DNA of 13,975 nt. Source: DATJFX01 sp035495465 (GTDB lineage: Bacteria > Patescibacteriota > Doudnabacteria > UBA920 > O2-02-FULL-48-8). Both the position numbers and the translations under genes were made by a program. Positions 1 through 6,782 of this stretch are shown one piece after another. Under the pieces are notes generated by a model that was not told the origin of the DNA, made no database searches, and saw only the letters and a list, made by a program, of their open reading frames with translations. The stretch is from the NCBI GenBank assembly GCA_035495465.1, contig DATJFX010000059.1, positions 1 through 13,975 of the forward strand, in the 5' to 3' direction. Each line of letters starts with the position of its first letter. The first letter of the stretch is position 1.

Positions 1-218
1 AAAATTTGGAAACTACAAGCGGGCTGATCGAATTTACTGGTGAAGGGGAATGGACTATAAAAACTGCCGAAGAATTAGGGGTAGATGCGCGAGTAATCAA
101 AGATTCATTTGAAGTGCGGAAAGAATCGAAAGATCTAAAGAATCAAAAGAAGTTTTCCAATAAAATCGTAGCACTACTTAGAAAACAATTCGGCGGCCAC
201 GCCATCACCAAACAATAA
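1..218 (+). CDS. gnd: 6-phosphogluconate dehydrogenase, decarboxylating (C-terminal fragment)
   Basis: Only the last 72 or so codons are present; the reading frame is open to the window edge (first full codon at 3), so the gene starts upstream. The visible tail holds the 6PGDH C-terminal signature: a GEGEWT segment followed by an AEELGV helix, then the ending QFGGHAITKQ, equivalent to the family's FGGH tail that reaches into the partner subunit's active site. The enzyme oxidises 6-phosphogluconate to ribulose-5-phosphate with CO2 release and NAD(P)H production in the cytoplasm. Its stop codon lies 2 nt before zwf, so the two oxidative pentose phosphate genes almost certainly form one operon. 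The TTG at 6 is not a real start, because the family is several hundred residues long. Family assignment is confident; cofactor preference cannot be judged from this piece. Confidence 0.9.
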   Translation, partial: NLETTSGLIEFTGEGEWTIKTAEELGVDARVIKDSFEVRKESKDLKNQKKFSNKIVALLRKQFGGHAITKQ

Positions 219-220
219 CT

Positions 221-1654
221 ATGAATAAAACCACTCCGACAATTTTAGTGATTATGGGCATTACTGGGGACTTAACCGCGAAGAAAGTCGTCCCAGCTTT
301 ATTTAATTTGTTCCGAAAAAAAGTTTTAAGCGAAAAATTCGCAGTGGTGGGCTTTGGCCGGAAAGAATTTACAGATGAGTCTATCAGAGAATATGTGAAA
401 GGTTTAGTAGAGACGAAATTTTCCAAAATAGATCAGAAAGATTTGTCTGATTTTTTGCAACTTTTTACGTATCAACAGGGATTATTTGAAACGCCCCGCT
501 CTTACGAGAATTTAAAAAACCAACTGCATAAAATTCAACAAGCTTGGGACGAAAAAACCAACCGCTTGTTTTATTTGGCGGTACCGCCAGATATTTATAA
601 AGGAATTTTCGAAAATTTGAAGTCTTCAGGGTTAATCGATCATCCGGATATGGATGCCGAAACTCGGATTTTAGTAGAAAAACCTTTTGGTAAAGACGGC
701 GAAACTGCAGAAAAATTAGATTTATTATTAGGCAGCCTTTTTGAAGAAAATAAAATTTATAGGATTGACCATTACCTGGCCAAGGAAATGCTGCAAAACA
801 TTTTGGCTTTTCGGTTTTATAACGATATTTTCGAAAAAACTTGGAATAAGGATTTTATAGAAAAAATTGAAATTAAGCTTTGGGAAACTTTAGGCGTGGA
901 AAGCCGTGGCGCTTTTTATGACGGTGTTGGGGCTCTACGAGACGTGGGCCAAAACCATCTTTTGCAAATGCTAGCTTTGATCACTATGGATTATCCTTTA
1001 GATCTAAGTCCTTCAGCAATTCACATGCGCCGCGCCCAGTCATTGGTAGATACACTCAAGCCTTTATCCATAGATCAGATCAAATCCAATACTTTTCGTG
1101 CCCAGTATGAGGGGTACCAGCAAATTCCTGGGGTAAAACCGGATTCAGACACTGAAACTTTTTTCAAGATTCGCAGCCTACTTTCCGGTCCTCGATGGGA
1201 TCAGGTGCCAGTTGTTTTCGAAGGCGGCAAAAGAATGCACCAAGTGCAAAAAGAAATTATCATAACGCTTAAACATCCGAAAGATTGTTTTTGCCCGGCC
1301 GAAGGACCGCATTATAAAAATCGAATAATTTTTTCTCTGGAGCCGAAAGAGGGAATTATGATCGAGTTCTGGGCGAAAAAACCTGGACTAACTTCAGAAA
1401 TTGAAAAACGCACTCTGGATTTTACCTTGCGAGATACGAAAGAGCGTGTGCAGTACATCGAAGAATACGAAAAATTATTTTTAGATGCCATCCGGGGTGA
1501 TCAAACTTTGTTTGTATCCACGCTTGAGGTGAAAGCCATGTGGTCGTTTATTGATCCGATTATTTCTGCCTGGCAGAAAAACCAAGTGCCGTTAAATATC
1601 TACAAGCCTGATACCGCTGAGGCGGCAACTGAGTCTTTAGAACTAGACAATTAA
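221..1654 (+). CDS. zwf: Glucose-6-phosphate 1-dehydrogenase
   Basis: A 477-residue protein, close to the usual 480-510. It catalyses oxidation of glucose-6-phosphate to 6-phosphogluconolactone with reduction of NAD(P)+, the entry step of the oxidative pentose phosphate pathway. Visible motifs: the dinucleotide-binding loop GITGDL near residues 13-18, EKPFG at 153-157, the substrate signature RIDHYLAKE at 181-189, and GALRDVGQNH at 237-246, whose final His is the expected catalytic base. The signature normally reads HYLGKE; here Ala187 replaces the Gly, a mild change. The ATG follows the gnd stop by 2 nt and has no Shine-Dalgarno sequence, so translation is probably coupled to gnd. Its 3' end overlaps the convergent ATP-grasp gene by 12 bp. 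No 6-phosphogluconolactonase gene is seen in the window. Confidence 0.96.
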   Translation: MNKTTPTILVIMGITGDLTAKKVVPALFNLFRKKVLSEKFAVVGFGRKEFTDESIREYVKGLVETKFSKIDQKDLSDFLQLFTYQQGLFETPRSYENLKNQLHKIQQAWDEKTNRLFYLAVPPDIYKGIFENLKSSGLIDHPDMDAETRILVEKPFGKDGETAEKLDLLLGSLFEENKIYRIDHYLAKEMLQNILAFRFYNDIFEKTWNKDFIEKIEIKLWETLGVESRGAFYDGVGALRDVGQNHLLQMLALITMDYPLDLSPSAIHMRRAQSLVDTLKPLSIDQIKSNTFRAQYEGYQQIPGVKPDSDTETFFKIRSLLSGPRWDQVPVVFEGGKRMHQVQKEIIITLKHPKDCFCPAEGPHYKNRIIFSLEPKEGIMIEFWAKKPGLTSEIEKRTLDFTLRDTKERVQYIEEYEKLFLDAIRGDQTLFVSTLEVKAMWSFIDPIISAWQKNQVPLNIYKPDTAEAATESLELDN

Positions 1655-2797
1655 GTCCCAGACGTACTTGGCGGCGTTGATGGATTTGCCGTAGAGGGGA
1701 TCGTGGTGGAGCTGAATAAAAGGTGCGCCATTACACTCAATAATTCCGCTTTTTTGTTCTTTGTAGGATTTCGTAATATCAGGAATAATAAAATCAAAAC
1801 CTAAAATTGAAAGATTTAAAACTTTCCCGGCTTCTTCTAGCATTTTTTTTGTATCCGGGTGGCACTCATCTGTACAGTCATAACTAGTTCCGCCGTAATT
1901 CACCCCAATTTTTTCGGATAAATATATCTGCTTTCCTTCCGGCAATACAGAATCCATATTTAATTTTTGCCTTTGCATAAAATATGGATTGATTTTAATT
2001 TGTTTCACTCCCGTAGGTCGGTTTTGATCCGTTATTTCGATGAGTTCGGCAATCGTACTCTTTCCATCGCCAGTTACTTTCGGGGAACTGCCACCTAACA
2101 CACCCACTAACTTGCCGCCAATCACCGTGCCTCTTTGGATGTCGCCGAATAAGTGCTCTTCCATGATAACCCAGTGGCAGATCTGTTTGGCGATGCGGAA
2201 GGCTTCTTTTAGATCATCCTTATCATAGATTAAGGTTGTAGTATGCCGACCCCGGGAGCCGGTGCGCGGTTTTACTATTACAGGTTTTTCCAATTTTTCA
2301 AATTCTTTTAAGGCTTGGGAGAATTTGGTGAAAGTTCCGCCTTTGGGCACTGGTAAATTATGTTCTGCTAATTTTTTCTTCAGTAAATATTTATCATCAA
2401 TCCAAGAAAGATTGCTGGTCTCTACATTTTCCCGCCGCGGCAAACTTAAAAAATAGATTTTTTTATTATTTATTTGCGCTGAGTAAAGATCGATAGATTT
2501 GCCGAACAATTTTATTTCTTCAATCGGGATTGTGCGACGCTGCGCCTCTTCCCATAAGACCTTAGCCCTCGGATAGGGGATTTTTTCAATATCTCGATTG
2601 ATCTGAACCAAACCCAGGGGTTTGAGAACATGTAATATCCCTAAAGCCGCAGAACTGGTCAGGTAATCGCCAGCGCGGCCTAAAAAACTTTGCGCGACTG
2701 TGCGGCGAACAGGCCCTAAAGCTACATCCATGGATTGATAAAATTTATGGATAGCATGGGGAACTGGATTATTTCCGCAGTAAATACATTCTTTCAT
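1643..2797 (-). CDS. Cyanophycin-synthetase-like ATP-grasp protein
   Basis: A 384-residue protein with an ATP-grasp domain at about residues 130-384. Features seen: the ATP-binding lysine strand KPVIVKPRTGSRGR (171-184), the GDGKSTIAELI stretch (243-253) that recalls the central domain of cyanophycin synthetase, and the Mg-binding E354-x-N356 within IIECNGAPF, followed by LHHDP. Family knowledge implies an ATP-dependent carboxylate-amine ligase acting on an amino acid or peptide; the substrate cannot be read. The N-terminus carries C4-x2-C7 and H14-x2-H17, a possible metal site absent from standard ATP-grasp cores. The Mur-ligase-like domain of true cyanophycin synthetase is missing, so this is not that enzyme. 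The gene stands alone, transcribed away from nrdR. ATG 2797 is chosen because it opens the ORF and lies just below a TATAAT box. Confidence 0.82.
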   Translation of the reverse strand: MKECIYCGNNPVPHAIHKFYQSMDVALGPVRRTVAQSFLGRAGDYLTSSAALGILHVLKPLGLVQINRDIEKIPYPRAKVLWEEAQRRTIPIEEIKLFGKSIDLYSAQINNKKIYFLSLPRRENVETSNLSWIDDKYLLKKKLAEHNLPVPKGGTFTKFSQALKEFEKLEKPVIVKPRTGSRGRHTTTLIYDKDDLKEAFRIAKQICHWVIMEEHLFGDIQRGTVIGGKLVGVLGGSSPKVTGDGKSTIAELIEITDQNRPTGVKQIKINPYFMQRQKLNMDSVLPEGKQIYLSEKIGVNYGGTSYDCTDECHPDTKKMLEEAGKVLNLSILGFDFIIPDITKSYKEQKSGIIECNGAPFIQLHHDPLYGKSINAAKYVWDLIV

Positions 2798-2804
2798 ATT
2801 TCTT

Positions 2805-2833
2805 ATTATAACTTAATTTGACATTTGTCTGTA
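2805..2833 (-). promoter_or_regulatory. Putative near-leaderless promoter of the ATP-grasp gene
   Basis: On the minus strand a perfect TATAAT occupies 2810 to 2805, with a weak -35 (TACAGA, 2833 to 2828) 17 bp upstream. Transcription would begin about 7 nt downstream, near 2798, essentially at the ATG at 2797, giving a leaderless or nearly leaderless mRNA. This fits the lack of any ribosome binding site. The -35 matches consensus at only 3 of 6 positions, so confidence is moderate. Confidence 0.5.
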
Positions 2834-2906
2834 TGGTGTGGCGGATTTGTTGATAAGTGTTTCTGTATTTAGTAATGGAGGAAGAATCCTTTGAAAAAAG
2901 GGGGTT

Positions 2907-2936
2907 TTGACAGTGTTCTACATATAGGGTTATATT
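2907..2936 (+). promoter_or_regulatory. Promoter of nrdR-nrdJ
   Basis: A consensus -35 TTGACA (2907-2912) is followed after 17-18 bp by an AT-rich -10 (TTATAT at 2930 or TATATT at 2931). Transcription would start near 2942, leaving a leader of about 150 nt before nrdR. The spacer contains the first NrdR-like box, and the second box lies just downstream of the start, the arrangement expected for repression by NrdR. Late in the leader (3039-3075) a weak hairpin (AGAG/GCTA arms) precedes seven Ts, a possible but unconvincing attenuator. Apart from these elements and the divergent promoter, nothing else is seen in 2798-3092. Confidence 0.65.
2915..2930 (+). promoter_or_regulatory. NrdR box 1 (upstream half-operator)
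   Basis: This 16-bp site fits the core of the NrdR consensus acaCwAtATaTwGtgt through CTACATATAG and its final GT. Its left edge is degenerate. It lies between the -35 and -10 elements, so binding would block RNA polymerase. It starts 33 bp before box 2, about three helical turns, close to the spacing known for paired NrdR boxes. Confidence 0.65.
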
Positions 2937-2947
2937 ATCTATGGTCA

Positions 2948-2963
2948 ACACTACATATTGTGT
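2948..2963 (+). promoter_or_regulatory. NrdR box 2 (downstream half-operator)
   Basis: The sequence ACACTACATATTGTGT matches the NrdR consensus acaCwAtATaTwGtgt at 15 of 16 positions; the only difference is C for T at position 7. It sits just after the predicted transcription start of nrdR-nrdJ. Because NrdR and a ribonucleotide reductase gene lie immediately downstream, the site most likely mediates autoregulation and control of nrdJ. Confidence 0.75.
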
Positions 2964-3092
2964 TCTAAAGCCTTTATTGGCCTACCGCGGACACAAAAAT
3001 AATACCAAAACACAACAATCGTTCCAAAACAAGTTATTGAGAGGCTATTTTCTAGCATTTTCCTCTTATTTTTTTACGCTCAAAAATCTCTG

Positions 3093-3536
3093 ATGCGATG
3101 CCCAAATTGTGCCAATGACGATACTAAGGTTTTAGATTCCCGCCCCATCTCTGACGGGATGGCAATTCGCAGGCGGCGCGAATGCACGAAATGCGGTGCC
3201 AGATTTTCTACCCATGAAGAAATGGAAATTCTGGATCTGAAAGTAACGAAACGAGACGGCAGCACAGAAGCGTATATGAGAGAGAAGATTGAATCGGGTA
3301 TTCGCAAGGCATTTGAGAAACGCCCTCTGTCCCACGATGATTTTCACTCCTTAATCGCCGGCATTGAACAAGACATCCAAAAAACCGGTCGAGAACAAAT
3401 CGCGACCAAAGAAATCGGCAATATCGTGATGCGCAGGATTAAAGGCAAGGATCAAGTCGCTTATATCCGTTTCGCCTCTGTGTATCGAAAATTTGCAGAT
3501 GTAGAAGAGTTTGTGAAAGAAGCTAAGAAGTTATAG
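3093..3536 (+). CDS. nrdR: Transcriptional repressor NrdR
   Basis: A 147-residue protein, typical for NrdR (about 150-160). An N-terminal zinc ribbon has C3-x2-C6 and C31-x2-C34 flanking the basic IRRRRE segment that contacts DNA. An ATP-cone domain follows at about residues 46-136, beginning with LDLKVTKRDGS. NrdR senses ATP/dATP through the cone, oligomerises, and represses ribonucleotide reductase genes by binding pairs of NrdR boxes. Two such boxes overlap the promoter 130-180 bp upstream, and nrdJ is the next gene, so the target is local. No Shine-Dalgarno precedes the ATG; the start is fixed by the conserved MxCPxC beginning of the family. Confidence 0.97.
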   Translation: MRCPNCANDDTKVLDSRPISDGMAIRRRRECTKCGARFSTHEEMEILDLKVTKRDGSTEAYMREKIESGIRKAFEKRPLSHDDFHSLIAGIEQDIQKTGREQIATKEIGNIVMRRIKGKDQVAYIRFASVYRKFADVEEFVKEAKKL

Positions 3537-3639
3537 CCAATAAAAAGAGCATAGAAAACGCCGCCAATAACAACCCATATTTTCGTTCGTATAAATTAAG
3601 AGAAAAACAATTAACTGAAATTAACTAAATTCCACCACT

Positions 3640-6309
3640 ATGCAGCCAAAAGAAAATTTACAATCCAGAAAAGTCAACGCACTGGCCGAACTCGGCGAAA
3701 AGATATTTTTAGACCGCTACGCGATTAAAGACGCGAAGAAAGAGTCTTTAGCTGTAGGAGATACAGTGGTGGTTTGCGTAAATCTCAAAACTGGTCAGCG
3801 CGAGATCGGCGTGGTGGAACGCTTAGACCGCGACAATCATGAAGTCTCAGTCAAACTCCGCGATGGCACTTTAGAAACCCGAGCTATTGAACACGTGGAC
3901 AAACCTTTGGAAACTGTGCCAGAACAAATGTTCGAACGAATCGCCAGGCATATCGCTTCTGTAGAAACTACACCCGAAGCTCAAGCGGAGTGGGAAGGAC
4001 GATTTCGTGAACTTATGGACGACTGGAAATACGTTCCAGCTGGCCGAATTTTTACAGGCGCAGGCACAGGGCAAAATTTAACTTTTTATAATTGCTATGT
4101 CATTCCTAGTCCTAAAGATTCTCGGGGCGGGATTTTCGAAACGCTTGGCCAAATGGCTGAGATCATGTCACGCGGAGGGGGCGTCGGGATCAACGTATCG
4201 ACCTTAAGACCTCGCTATGCGTATGTAAAAGGCGTAAACGGCCGATCTTCGGGTGCGGTGTCCTGGGCTTCACTTTACAGTTTTGTCACGGGTTTGATCG
4301 AGCAAGGTGGGAGTCGGCGCGGGGCTTTGATGCTTATTTTAAATGTCTGGCATCCAGATGTGGTGGATTTTATTAATTCGAAAAAAGAAGCTGGAAAAAT
4401 TACCAATGCCAACATTTCGGTAGGCATTACGGATGACTTTATGAAAGCTGTGAAAGAAGACCAGCCATGGGATTTAGTATTTCCGGATTCTTCGGACCCG
4501 AAATACAAAGATCAATGGGATGGTAATATTTCGCGTTGGAAAGAAATTGGCGGCAAAATTATCAAGCATAAAACCGTGCGCGCCACCGATATCTGGAATA
4601 ACATCATCTCTTCTGCGCATGCTTCTGCTGAGCCGGGGATGTATTTTATTGACCGAGCCAATCATTATTCTAATTCTTGGTATTACGCAGATTTGCCATG
4701 TACCAATCCTTGCGGCGAACAGCCTTTGCCTGCGTGGGGAGTTTGTAACTTAGGCCATATCAACCTGGCTAAGCACGTGGATCTATCCAAACGCGACGTG
4801 GATTGGAATAAATTAAAAAGAACTGTGCAGGATGCAGTGAGATTCCAAGATAATGTAATTGATGCCACGCCTTATTTCTTTGATGAAAATTACTCCCAAC
4901 AAATGAGTGAACGCCGAGTCGGTATGGGTACCATTGGACTGGCCGAAATGCTCATTCACTTAGGACTTCGCTATGGCTCGGACCAAGGCGTGGAATTTAT
5001 CGATAAGCTTTATCAGTTTATTTCTATCACCGCTTACGAAACTTCAGTTGATCTGGCCCGGGAAAAAGGCGCCTTCAGCCAATTCAATGCAGAGAAATTT
5101 CTCCAGTCTGGATTTATGCAAAAAATGCCAGAATACATCCGTCATCTCGTGCGATCCTATGGTATTCGCAATGTCACTATTTTAACTCAAGCTCCTACAG
5201 GTACAATTGGAACTATGGTCGGGACATCTACGGGGATTGAACCATTTTTCTCTTGGACATACTTTAGAAAATCCCGACTTGGCGTGCACCAAGAACACAT
5301 CAAGCTTGCTAAAGACTGGCTGGCGGCTCATCCCGGGGAAGAATTGCCGGATTATTTCGTCACTGCTATGGAACTGGCGCCTGAGGAGCACGTGAGAGTG
5401 CAGGCTGCAGTGCAACGCTGGACAGATAGCGCGATTTCGAAAACTTGCAACGCGCCGGAAAATTATACAATTGAACAAACGAAAAAACTTTACGAACTTA
5501 TGTATGATCTAGGTTGCAAAGGCGGCACGATTTACCGCGATGGCTCCAGAGATGAACAGATTTTAGCCACGGATCATAAAAAATTGGGTAAAGACGCAGC
5601 CGAGCAAGTGGTGAATAATCAAGCGGCTAAAGTTGAAGTCACTCCTAAATTAATTGCTGAATCTCAACCTGAACCTATGCCAGCGCCAACTCCTACCCCT
5701 GAGCCTCATCCAGCTACCCCGTCTCAACCTCAAATGATGTATGCTTCGCCTCGGAAAAGACCAGACGTGATGCAAGGTTCTACTTATAAAGTCACCACAG
5801 CCTACGGAAATTTATATGTCACAGTGAATGAAGACGAGTACGGACCATTTGAAGTGTTTTCACAGCTTGGTAAAGCTGGCGGATTCTTCGGCGCCCAGAC
5901 AGAAGCTATCTGCCGCATGATTTCTCTGGCCCTTCGTTCGGGAATTAGCTTGCAAAATGTCGTAGACCAGCTCAAGGGCATTCGCGGACCTGATCCAGTA
6001 TTTCATAACGGCGAACGGATTTTGTCTTTGCCGGATGGCATTGCCAATGTTTTAGAAACTCATATGAAGCGCGGCCAAAAAGAATTGCAATTGGACTTCA
6101 AGCCTATGGAATTGCCGATGGCTGAAAAAGAAAAACAGCCCGTGTTCGAAGCGATCACCAAAGAATATGAACTGGCTAGTCCTTTTGTCAGCCAGAAAAC
6201 ATCAGTGGCAGACATAGGGGATGCACCGGTATGCATGGTTTGCAGCAATATGCTGCGCATGGCAGAAGGGTGTATGAAATGCGAAAATTGTGGCTGGAGT
6301 AAATGTTAA
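3640..6309 (+). CDS. nrdJ: Adenosylcobalamin-dependent (class II) ribonucleotide reductase
   Basis: An 889-residue enzyme that reduces ribonucleotides to deoxyribonucleotides using a thiyl radical generated by adenosylcobalamin. Visible: C152 in FYNCY and C603 in KTCNAP as the reducing cysteine pair, N356-P-C358-G-E360 as the radical loop, the (beta/alpha)10 barrel from about 95 to 640, a Pro/Thr-rich linker at 677-697, a TSCPD-type domain at about 710-790, and a Cys-rich tail (C865, C868, C878, C881, C884, C889) that could bind zinc or re-reduce the active site. No ATP cone is seen. Instead residues 37-92 form a beta-rich insert beginning AVGDTVVV, between the N-terminal helix and the ETPE-like MFERIARHIA segment. 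No nrdB partner is present, as expected for class II. The gene follows nrdR by 103 bp with no Shine-Dalgarno, probably in the same transcript. The AdoCbl requirement ties it to the cobO-type gene downstream. Confidence 0.95.
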   Translation: MQPKENLQSRKVNALAELGEKIFLDRYAIKDAKKESLAVGDTVVVCVNLKTGQREIGVVERLDRDNHEVSVKLRDGTLETRAIEHVDKPLETVPEQMFERIARHIASVETTPEAQAEWEGRFRELMDDWKYVPAGRIFTGAGTGQNLTFYNCYVIPSPKDSRGGIFETLGQMAEIMSRGGGVGINVSTLRPRYAYVKGVNGRSSGAVSWASLYSFVTGLIEQGGSRRGALMLILNVWHPDVVDFINSKKEAGKITNANISVGITDDFMKAVKEDQPWDLVFPDSSDPKYKDQWDGNISRWKEIGGKIIKHKTVRATDIWNNIISSAHASAEPGMYFIDRANHYSNSWYYADLPCTNPCGEQPLPAWGVCNLGHINLAKHVDLSKRDVDWNKLKRTVQDAVRFQDNVIDATPYFFDENYSQQMSERRVGMGTIGLAEMLIHLGLRYGSDQGVEFIDKLYQFISITAYETSVDLAREKGAFSQFNAEKFLQSGFMQKMPEYIRHLVRSYGIRNVTILTQAPTGTIGTMVGTSTGIEPFFSWTYFRKSRLGVHQEHIKLAKDWLAAHPGEELPDYFVTAMELAPEEHVRVQAAVQRWTDSAISKTCNAPENYTIEQTKKLYELMYDLGCKGGTIYRDGSRDEQILATDHKKLGKDAAEQVVNNQAAKVEVTPKLIAESQPEPMPAPTPTPEPHPATPSQPQMMYASPRKRPDVMQGSTYKVTTAYGNLYVTVNEDEYGPFEVFSQLGKAGGFFGAQTEAICRMISLALRSGISLQNVVDQLKGIRGPDPVFHNGERILSLPDGIANVLETHMKRGQKELQLDFKPMELPMAEKEKQPVFEAITKEYELASPFVSQKTSVADIGDAPVCMVCSNMLRMAEGCMKCENCGWSKC

Positions 6310-6329
6310 TTCGCTCAGGCCATATACTC

Positions 6330-6439
6330 GGGCAGGTTTTTTAGATCATAAAAATCACCAATTTATATTCCTTTAAAGTAGATTTTTATTCGCGTTGCGG
6401 TTTCTGGAGAAACACGCAAAGCGTCTAAAAAACCTGCCC
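6330..6439 (+). other. Putative structured element: near-perfect three-way junction
   Basis: This non-coding stretch lies in the 207-bp gap between nrdJ and the next gene. Its ends form a perfect 16-bp inverted repeat (6330-6345 with 6424-6439, GGGCAGG outermost). Inside are two further stems. P2 has 9 perfect pairs (6348-6356 with 6381-6389) and a 24-nt loop. P3 spans 6391-6423: CGC/GCG, a G-A mismatch, TTGCG/CGCAA, one bulged A, then GTTTC/GAAAC closed by TGGA. The junction strands are only 2, 1 and 0 nt long. Such geometry is typical of a folded RNA. It carries no hallmark of a cobalamin riboswitch, hammerhead, tmRNA or SRP RNA that I can recognise. Being nearly self-complementary, the strand cannot be decided. 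A miniature inverted-repeat element is possible, but no target-site duplication flanks it. Confidence 0.6.
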
Positions 6440-6516
6440 TTCGTTTAAAATTCTTTTCGAAGTGGCCGTCCCCCGTTTAACATTTACTTAGTTGGGGAAG
6501 AAAGAGAAAGAAGAAT

Positions 6517-6750
6517 ATGGATTCACATCAAAAACAACAACCCCGCGGGTTTAAAAGAGAAGAGGGGGTGCCGAAGAACGGGTTTAGCGAAGATTTACCT
6601 TACCGAATAAAGGGTTTGGAACAAGCCAAGCTTGAGCCTGGGATGAGTCCGCAAGATATTGCCGCATTGGACCGGGCAATTGCGAAACTCCAAGCGAAGC
6701 TGGCCACTCAAACCGTCGTAAAGCGCGAAGAAAAAGAAGATCAGTTTTAA
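6517..6750 (+). CDS. Small hydrophilic protein of unknown function
   Basis: A 77-residue, highly charged protein with no recognised family. The first 30 residues are Gln, Lys and Arg rich and probably disordered. Residues 31-66 look like a helical hairpin: a helix around LPYRIKGLEQAKLE, a GMSP turn, then an amphipathic helix AALDRAIAKLQAKLA with heptad-like spacing that could form a coiled coil. The tail is again charged. A purine-rich stretch (GAAAGAGAAAGAAG) ends a few bases before the ATG and may serve as a weak ribosome binding site. An intrinsic terminator begins 4 nt after the stop. It sits between nrdJ and the adenosyltransferase on the same strand, so a link with reductase or corrinoid handling is possible but unproven. 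Confidence 0.65.
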   Translation: MDSHQKQQPRGFKREEGVPKNGFSEDLPYRIKGLEQAKLEPGMSPQDIAALDRAIAKLQAKLATQTVVKREEKEDQF

Positions 6751-6753
6751 ATT

Positions 6754-6777
6754 AAGCCCCGCGTAGGCGGGGCTTTT
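6754..6777 (+). terminator. Intrinsic terminator after the 77-residue gene
   Basis: A perfect 9-bp stem AAGCCCCGC/GCGGGGCTT (6754-6762 with 6767-6775), loop GTAG, ends in a run of four Ts. It closes the nrdR-nrdJ-small gene unit. The cobO-type start codon lies only 6 bp beyond the last T, so read-through or an undetected promoter must supply that gene. Confidence 0.85.
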
Positions 6778-6782
6778 AAACA

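Noticed and set aside
2769..2951. A 60-codon minus-strand frame in the nrdR upstream region
   Set aside because: It overlaps the promoters and NrdR boxes, shows no protein family, and has no ribosome binding site.
3039..3075. Attenuator in the nrdR leader
   Set aside because: The hairpin (AGAG and GCTA arms) is short and bulged; only the T7 run is convincing. Left as a remark.
6330..6439. The three-way junction as an insertion element
   Set aside because: Terminal repeats are perfect, but no flanking duplication is seen (left TACTC, right TTCGT) and no second copy occurs in the window. Kept only as an alternative.
6310..6516. Cobalamin riboswitch in the nrdJ-cobO interval
   Set aside because: No B12-box sequence or the expected multi-arm arrangement could be found here or before 7969; the three-way junction has a different layout.
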